From assembly GCA_012522505.1 (NCBI GenBank), contig JAAYKJ010000038.1, positions 1 through 43,148 on the forward strand: a stretch of 43,148 nucleotides of DNA, written 5' to 3'. Under the pieces are notes generated by a model. The model was not told where the DNA came from. It ran no database searches and saw nothing but the letters and a program-made list of their open reading frames with translations. Origin of the DNA: Clostridiaceae bacterium (lineage in GTDB: Bacteria; Bacillota; Clostridia; DSM-8532). Both the position numbers and the translations under genes were made by a program. Numbering within the stretch: the first letter of the stretch is position 1; each line of letters begins with the position of its first letter. Below are positions 1-6,600 of this stretch, piece by piece.

Positions 1-1731
1 ATGTATGAGATGGGAGAGTTTGCTGAAGTCATTGCCCAAATGGATGAAGCCCGGAAGGAAATTGCTTGCACATGCGATAGCGATAATGAGACCAGTGAGG
101 TTAAAAATGCAGTTTTAAAATTATGCCAGGATATTTTTAAAGAAAAGAATATCGGCTTACAGAATAGTTTTTTTGAGTTTGAAGCTAATTCTTTAAAGCT
201 TGCTTCTTTGTCTGCCGCTATCCATGAAGCTTTTAATGTGGAAGTACCTTTGGCTTGTCTGTTTCAGTTTTCTACGATCAGAGAGCTGGCTGAGTATGTG
301 GAACGATGCAATGATAAAAGTATTTATGCAGCGATTGAAACCCCTGCTCGTAACCACAGGTATCCGGAAGGGTATTATGAAACATCTGCTGCACAAAGAA
401 GGCTTCATGTTGTTGATCAAATTGATTTGGATACAATTGGTCCAAACATAGGCTATAATATGCCCGAAGCATTGCTTATTGAAGGCAAACTGGATCCGGA
501 GAAGGTTAACGAGGCCTTTATAACCTTGCTAAACAGGCATGAAGCTTTACGGACGGCCTTTGAAATTTTCGATGGTGAACCCGTACAGAAAGTATACAGC
601 AGCGTGCCCTTTAGAGTGGGTTATTATGAAGGGGACAAACGTAAAGTAAATGAAATGATGGGTGCATTTGTACGGCCTTTCCAGCTGGACAAACCTCCCC
701 TCATAAGAGCGGCTCTGGTTAGGATAGAAGAGAATAAACATATACTGATGCTTGATATGCATCATATCATCTCTGATGGCTGGTCGGTAATGGTGATTAT
801 AAAGGAACTGCTGATGCTGCTCGAAGGGGAGAAACCGACGGAGCTAAAAATACAATTCAAGGAGTTTGCAGCCTGGCAGAACAAGCTTTTAAGCTCAGAT
901 GCCATCAAATCACAGGAAGAATACTGGCTTGGACGGGTCCCCGAACATCAGGGTGGCACAATCCCCATTCTGAATATGCCCACAGATTTTCTAAGGCCCC
1001 CCCATAAGACTTACGCAGGTGACAGGGTCATTATAACAGCTCAAAGCAGTATTTTGGATGGGCTGAACCGGGTTGGGCAGGCGACTTCATCTACACTGCA
1101 CATGATTATGCTTGCGATATATACTGTTCTGCTCTCAAAATATTCTGGTCAGGAAGACATTATAGTAGGCTCACCGATAGCCGGAAGATCATACAGGCCT
1201 TTGAAAAATGTTTTTGGGATGTTTGTGAATATGCTTGTGAACAGGAATATGCCCAAACACGATATGACCTTCAGAGCGTTTCTTACCCAGGTAAAAGAAA
1301 ACTGTCTGAATGCCTATCAGAACCAGGACTATCAGTTTGATGAGCTGGTAGGGAAACTGAAACTGAAAAGGGATATGAGCAGAAATCCGTTGTTTGATTA
1401 TGTATTTTCCGTGCAAAATCTGGATATGCCCGATATGAAAGGCAGCCAACTAAAGGTATATCCATACGATTTTGAATATACAATTTCAAGGTTTGATATG
1501 TTCTTGTCTATCATGACGATAGGAGAGAGTACAAGGTTCATGCTTGAATATTCTACCTCCCTTTTCAAGAGAAGCACCGCAGAAACGTTTTTGAATCACT
1601 ACATGGAGATGATGAAACAAGTGGAGGAGAATATCGACATCAGGCTTGAAGACATCACCTTAAGCCATAATCTTGCAAAAGCTGAAAGCGCATTTCTAAT
1701 CTGTGACGAAGACACAGATTTCGACTTTTAG
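1..1731 (+). CDS. NRPS subunit, PCP-C didomain, C-terminal TDFDF tail (5' end may be truncated)
   Basis: This protein (576 aa as seen) carries a thiolation domain and then a condensation domain, so it passes a tethered acyl or peptidyl group to the next subunit. The PCP is at about residues 30-100; the phosphopantetheine serine is Ser64 in EANSLKL. The C domain runs from about 125 to 555, with an intact HHxxxDG motif (His254-His255, HHIISDGW), and its N-terminal SAAQRRL pattern is of the LCL class. There is no adenylation domain. The first base of the window is the A of an in-frame ATG, but no upstream sequence is visible, so the gene may begin further left. The first ~40 residues are acidic and do not look like the end of an A domain, which leaves open a genuine A-less protein loaded in trans. 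The C-terminus, DEDTDFDF, matches the end of the downstream radical SAM protein. The next NRPS (3664) starts with half a C domain, suggesting a split junction. Confidence 0.9.
   Translation: MYEMGEFAEVIAQMDEARKEIACTCDSDNETSEVKNAVLKLCQDIFKEKNIGLQNSFFEFEANSLKLASLSAAIHEAFNVEVPLACLFQFSTIRELAEYVERCNDKSIYAAIETPARNHRYPEGYYETSAAQRRLHVVDQIDLDTIGPNIGYNMPEALLIEGKLDPEKVNEAFITLLNRHEALRTAFEIFDGEPVQKVYSSVPFRVGYYEGDKRKVNEMMGAFVRPFQLDKPPLIRAALVRIEENKHILMLDMHHIISDGWSVMVIIKELLMLLEGEKPTELKIQFKEFAAWQNKLLSSDAIKSQEEYWLGRVPEHQGGTIPILNMPTDFLRPPHKTYAGDRVIITAQSSILDGLNRVGQATSSTLHMIMLAIYTVLLSKYSGQEDIIVGSPIAGRSYRPLKNVFGMFVNMLVNRNMPKHDMTFRAFLTQVKENCLNAYQNQDYQFDELVGKLKLKRDMSRNPLFDYVFSVQNLDMPDMKGSQLKVYPYDFEYTISRFDMFLSIMTIGESTRFMLEYSTSLFKRSTAETFLNHYMEMMKQVEENIDIRLEDITLSHNLAKAESAFLICDEDTDFDF
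1714..1731 (+). other. C-terminal TDFDF tail codons of the PCP-C protein
   Basis: The last five sense codons are aca gat ttc gac ttt, giving T-D-F-D-F, followed by a TAG stop. They follow an acidic stretch after the C-domain fold. The radical SAM gene ends in the same five residues with four of the five codons differing synonymously. Candidate short docking motif; its function is inferred. Confidence 0.6.
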
Positions 1732-1874
1732 TAACTGAATGCATAACATCAATAAAAAAATTTTACTGCTTGTTACCGTTCAGAGGTATCTGATGAGAGA
1801 TAGATGTGCAATAGTAGGAGACATTACCTATATCGGGGTGTGAGCGACGCTCACTTTAGTTCTGCGGGGGTTTT
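1732..1874 (+). other. intergenic region between PCP-C gene and radical SAM gene
   Basis: This 143-base gap holds no convincing gene. It contains a perfect short palindrome (listed separately) shortly before the radical SAM start. I see no hairpin followed by a T run, so no intrinsic terminator, and no clear -35/-10 pair. It is the longest gap in the window. Confidence 0.6.
1840..1854. promoter_or_regulatory. 15-base perfect palindrome upstream of radical SAM gene
   Basis: The sequence GTGAGCGACGCTCAC is a 7-base inverted repeat around a single central A. It lies 20 bases upstream of the radical SAM ATG and just before the G-rich ribosome site. It could be a regulator-binding operator; the one-base loop makes a stable RNA hairpin unlikely. 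No T run follows, so it is not a standard terminator. Function is not known. Confidence 0.35.
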
Positions 1875-3587
1875 ATGAATACGAATAATGTACAAAAACG
1901 AGCAAGAGACAAAAAAATAGTATTGGGAATGCTTCCTTACTGGACTCCTCTTGTACCGCCACAGGGAATAGGGATGCTGAAAGCCTATCTTGAAAAACAT
2001 GATTATACAGTAAAAATCATTGATTTGAATGTCCATGAAACCTTCAAAAAGGTTTATACAGACTATTTCAACAAAATCGGTGAGTTTGTGCCCATGCATA
2101 ACAGAGGTAACTTCTATAACATAGGGCATGATGTCTTGCATAACCACATGATGGCAGCGATAAAATATACGGACGAGACAAAATATATAAAACTTGTGAA
2201 AACACTTGTATATCACTCATTTTATACGAAGATTCTTGATAACCAGGCGATAGAGTTAAATCGAATTATGCAGTACTTCTATGAAAAACTGGAGGAATAC
2301 TATATCGAGCTGATCAAAGTAGAGCAGCCGGGTGTTCTGGGGTTTAGTATATTTAAAGGCAATATTCCCGCAGCTATCTTTGCGGCAAGGGTTGCCAAGA
2401 GAGAAAACAAGAGCATAAAGGTTGTCATGGGCGGCGGAGCCTTCACAGATTTTCATGCACTGGGTTCACCCAATTTTGAAGCATTGCTTCAGGAAACTGT
2501 GGATTGTGTAGATCTATTCATTGTGGATGGCCAAGGAGAGAAGGTCTTTCTGAAGTATCTGGAGGGAGAACTATCAGACAGAAGGGTCGCCTCGTTAAAA
2601 GAGCTGAACCTGGCTCCTATTCCTTTCCATGACCTGGATATCGCAGATCTGTCAGATTTAGATACCGGACTTTATCCGTATATCATCGCAACAGGGTCTG
2701 CCAGTTGTCCCAATGAGTGTACCTTCTGCAATGCCTCAAAGTTTTACGGCAGATACAGGGAGAAAAATGCAAAGCAAGTGGTACAGGAAATGCTGAAAAT
2801 GTACAGAAAATATGGGAAACAGTTATTTTTCATGTCTGATTCCCTTCTGAACCATATCGTTACGGATATCGCCACAGAGTTTATAAATCTGGGAACAACC
2901 CTTTACTATGACTGTTATTTCAGGGTAGATGATAATGCGGCCGACCTTGACAAAACCATGCTTTGGAGAAGGGGCGGCCTCTACCGGACCCGGTTGGGCA
3001 TTGAAAGCGGGTCACAAAAGATACTTGATTTAATGAATAAGAAGATAACGCTTGAACAATCTAAAGCCACATTATACGGGCTTGCCAGTGCTGGCATCAA
3101 AACAACCGCATATATCGTTATTGGGCACCCCTATGAAACCGAAGAAGACTTCCAAATGACCCTTGATTTCGTGGATGAGATGAAAGATTATATCTGGCAG
3201 GCAGAACCGAACCCATTCTATTACCATTACACCGGGCAGTTTGGGGCCGATGACTGGAAAGACAAAAGAATGCTGCTATACCCTGAGGAGGCAAGAAGCA
3301 TGCTTGTGTTTGATACCTGCACATTAAACTGTGAACCCCTCAGAGAAGAAAGGTATGAAAGGCTTCACAGGTTTACTGCGCACTGTGATAAGCTGGGTAT
3401 TCCCAATCCCTATACCGCATCCGAGATCCATGCAGCAGATGAAAGATGGCATAAACTTCATAAAAACGCAGTCCCCTCAGTATGGGAGTTTGAAACCTGG
3501 GGCAAATACATCGACGAGGCAAGAAATGTGGTCAGGTATGCGGGGGCAAAGAATGTGTTGGCATCCAACACCGACTTTGATTTTTAA
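1875..3587 (+). CDS. cobalamin-binding radical SAM enzyme with TDFDF tail
   Basis: This 570-residue protein combines an N-terminal B12-binding-like Rossmann domain (about 1-235) with a radical SAM barrel (about 260-480). In the N-terminal part I see a PPQGIGML start, a VVMGGGAF strand-loop and a VDGQGE motif, typical of the BchE-type B12/radical SAM superfamily. The [4Fe-4S] cluster motif is C-x3-C-x2-C at Cys278, Cys282 and Cys285 (CPNECTFC); GIESGS follows as a SAM-binding element. A classical DxHxxG cobalamin motif is not evident, which is common in this class. Such enzymes catalyse radical C-methylations, cyclisations or rearrangements; the reaction here cannot be read from sequence. It sits between two NRPS genes and ends in TDFDF, like the NRPS before it, so it probably tailors carrier-bound intermediates. 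The start is the ATG after a GGGGG ribosome site. Confidence 0.9.
   Translation: MNTNNVQKRARDKKIVLGMLPYWTPLVPPQGIGMLKAYLEKHDYTVKIIDLNVHETFKKVYTDYFNKIGEFVPMHNRGNFYNIGHDVLHNHMMAAIKYTDETKYIKLVKTLVYHSFYTKILDNQAIELNRIMQYFYEKLEEYYIELIKVEQPGVLGFSIFKGNIPAAIFAARVAKRENKSIKVVMGGGAFTDFHALGSPNFEALLQETVDCVDLFIVDGQGEKVFLKYLEGELSDRRVASLKELNLAPIPFHDLDIADLSDLDTGLYPYIIATGSASCPNECTFCNASKFYGRYREKNAKQVVQEMLKMYRKYGKQLFFMSDSLLNHIVTDIATEFINLGTTLYYDCYFRVDDNAADLDKTMLWRRGGLYRTRLGIESGSQKILDLMNKKITLEQSKATLYGLASAGIKTTAYIVIGHPYETEEDFQMTLDFVDEMKDYIWQAEPNPFYYHYTGQFGADDWKDKRMLLYPEEARSMLVFDTCTLNCEPLREERYERLHRFTAHCDKLGIPNPYTASEIHAADERWHKLHKNAVPSVWEFETWGKYIDEARNVVRYAGAKNVLASNTDFDF
3570..3587 (+). other. C-terminal TDFDF tail codons of the radical SAM protein
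   Basis: The last five sense codons are acc gac ttt gat ttt, giving T-D-F-D-F before a TAA stop. The PCP-C protein upstream has the same five residues from different synonymous codons, so the match is at protein level and is not a recent DNA copy. Candidate docking motif toward the half-C domain encoded next door. Confidence 0.55.
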
Positions 3588-3663
3588 GAGAAGCTGCATC
3601 TTTTGGGCATTTGACAGAGATGCTGTATTACACATTAGCGTCTGAAAATGAGGGAGGCTGAAG

Positions 3664-6600
3664 ATGAGTAAAACAGGTGCAGCGGCAATAGCCGCAAGTC
3701 AGCATATAAGAGAAAGGGAATACTGGCTGGAAAAACTATCGGGGGATTTGGACAAGACCCGTATGCCTTATGATCATCCAAAATCTGCCTGTGCTGTATA
3801 TGAATTCGACAAGGTTGGTTTTTGCTTTGAGGACGAACTTTATTCAAAGCTGATTAAGTTAAGTAAAGGTGCCGATTCCAGGTTATTTATGGTTCTCACC
3901 ACAGGCCTCATGATGCTGCTTGCCAGATACACAGGCAACGAGGACATTATTGTGGGAACGCCTATATTCAAGCAGGAAGAGGATGCGAACTTCATCAATA
4001 CGATACTTCCAATACGAAGTAAAGTTGAAGCGGAATACTCCTTTAAAGATCTATTGCTTCAGGTTAGGAACACGATATTTGAGGCCTGCGAAAATCAAAA
4101 TTTCCCTATTGAAACGTTACTGTACCAGCTTGGCATAGAGTCGGATGAAGATGCATTCCCACTGTTTGATGTGGCAGTTTTACTTGAAAATGTTCAGGAC
4201 AGAGAGTATTTAAAGGAAGTAATGACCAATATGATAATTTCCTTCAATAATACAGGGGAACAAGTTGAGGGAGTCATTGAATATAACGCTTCTCTATATG
4301 AAAAGGGTTCTGTTGAAAGGATGGCAAATCATCTTAAAAATCTGCTTCTTCATGCCTTATCCAATGTTCACCTAAAGCCTGGTGAGATTGAAATATTAAG
4401 CGAAGACGAAAGGAAAATGCTTATCGAGGCATTTAACAATACATCCAAGCCATATCCGAAGGGAAAGACGATTCACGCGCTCTTTGAGGAACAGGCAGAG
4501 CGCACTCCTGAAGGCATTGCATTGCAATATGAAGAGAAGCAGCTTACATACAGCCGTTTGAATCAGATGTCCACCACTCTGGCAGGTGTTTTAAGGCAAA
4601 AAGGAATCGGAAAAACCCATTCCAATAACATTGTAGGGATCATGGTTGAACGATCGTTGGAAATGGTCATCGGGATGCTGGCAGTGCTGAAGGCTGGCGG
4701 AGCATACATGCCGGTTGACCCCGAATATCCTGTGGATAGAAAACAGTTTATGCTTGATGACAGTGGCACAAGCGTACTGCTGGTAAAGGGCGGCATTGGT
4801 GAAGGTATTATGTTTGATGGTGATGTGATCGATTTGAAAAGTATGCCTTATCCAGTCAATGACCAGGCCAACCTTGAAGGCAAACAAGATGCGAGTTCTT
4901 TGGCATACATCATCTACACATCAGGATCCACTGGGCAGCCCAAGGGCGTGTTGATAGAACATGCAAGCATCGTGAATACGCTGTTATGGAGAAAGTCATA
5001 TTATGGTTTCGATGAAAAGGATGTTGTTTTGCAAATACCTTCTTTTTCATTTGACAGCTCTGTGGAAGACATCTTCACCCCTCTTATAAGCGGTTCAAAG
5101 CTTGTGATTGTCCGTCATCAAGACAGATTTAATATAGTATGCCTGGAGGATATTATCAACAAGCAGAAAGTAACTCATTTTCTCATCACTCCGGGGCTTT
5201 ACAAAACCATACTCTATGAATCTCCCGATTGTTTGAAAAGCATGAGAGTTGTTACCCTTGCAGGCGAAAGATTCACAGAGGAGTTTGTAAGCGATCATTT
5301 CCGCTTGCTTGGCAATGTCAGGCTGGTAAATGAATACGGACCCACCGAAAACAGTGTCTGCACCACCGTTTATGAGCTGAGCCCATACAGCACAAGGGTA
5401 TTGATTGGGAAACCCATTCATAATGTAAAATGCTACATCGTCGATCAGTATGGCTGCTTGTGCCCTGTAGGCATTCCGGGGCAATTATGCACATCCGGAA
5501 ACGGGCTGGCAAGAGGGTATTTGAATCGGCCTGAATTAACAGAAGAAAGGTTTATCAATGCTCCCTTCCTGGAAGGTGAAAGAATTTATAAAACCGGTGA
5601 TCTAGCCCGGTGGATGCCCGACGGGAACATCGATTTTTTGGGAAGGATGGATCATCAGGTAAAGATCAGGGGGTTCCGGGTAGAACTTGGAGAGATAGAG
5701 CGTTGTCTGCTAAAGCATAGAAAAATCAGGGACACAACCGTTGTCGCAAAAGACAGTGAGGACGGGGGAAAATACCTTGTGCAATACTTTGTATCCGACG
5801 GGGAACTTACTGTACAAGAGCTTCAATGCCATCTGGCAAAAACGTTGCCCGAATATATGGTTCCGTCTTGTTTTATGCGGCTTACCAAGATTCCTTTAAC
5901 ACCAAACGGGAAAGTAAACAGAAGAGCGCTGCCACAGCCTGCAAAATGTCATGGGCTTGGGGCTGAATATGAACCGCCGTCCAATGAGACCGAGGTATAT
6001 ATAGCTGAAATGTGGAAGGAAATCTTACATCTTGAGAAAATAGGGGTTCATGATAATTTCTTTGAGGTGGGGGGACATTCCTTAAGGGCTACCGTTCTGG
6101 TTTCACGCATCCGAAAGAAGTTCCAGGTCCATGTGCCTGTCAGAGCTGTGTTCAAAAACCCCACCATCCGGCAGTTGTCCCAATACGTTATGCAAGGGGT
6201 AAAAAACGCATATGATTCAATCCAGCCTGTAGAGGAAAGGGATTATTACCCCGCGTCTCCCGGTCAGAAGAGAATTTACTGGGTAAGCAAGGCCGAAGGC
6301 ACTTCTGTTACCTATAATGTACCTTTATCATTGCATATAGATGGGCTACTGGACAGAGAGAAAACGCAGCGGGCTCTTGGTGTGATTATCGAAAGGCATG
6401 ACGCGTTCAGAACATCCTTTGATTTTGTGGATGCTGAACTGGTCCAACGGGTACACAAGGATGTTCAATTCAAGCTTGAGTATATGGAGGCGTGTGAAAG
6501 TGAATTGGGTGAAATTGGAGAAAGTTTTGTACGTGTATTCAATTTCAAAACCGCGCCGCTCTTAAGGGCACTGCTTGTTCACCTTACCGAGGGAAAAAGT

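Noticed and set aside
1739-1843. 34-codon reading frame in the gap after the first gene
   Set aside because: It has no ribosome site, starts just after the upstream stop and has no recognisable features; likely chance.
3612-3645. TTGACA-like box before the NRPS at 3664
   Set aside because: No convincing -10 element at 16-18 bases spacing; the best candidate (ATTAGC) is poor.
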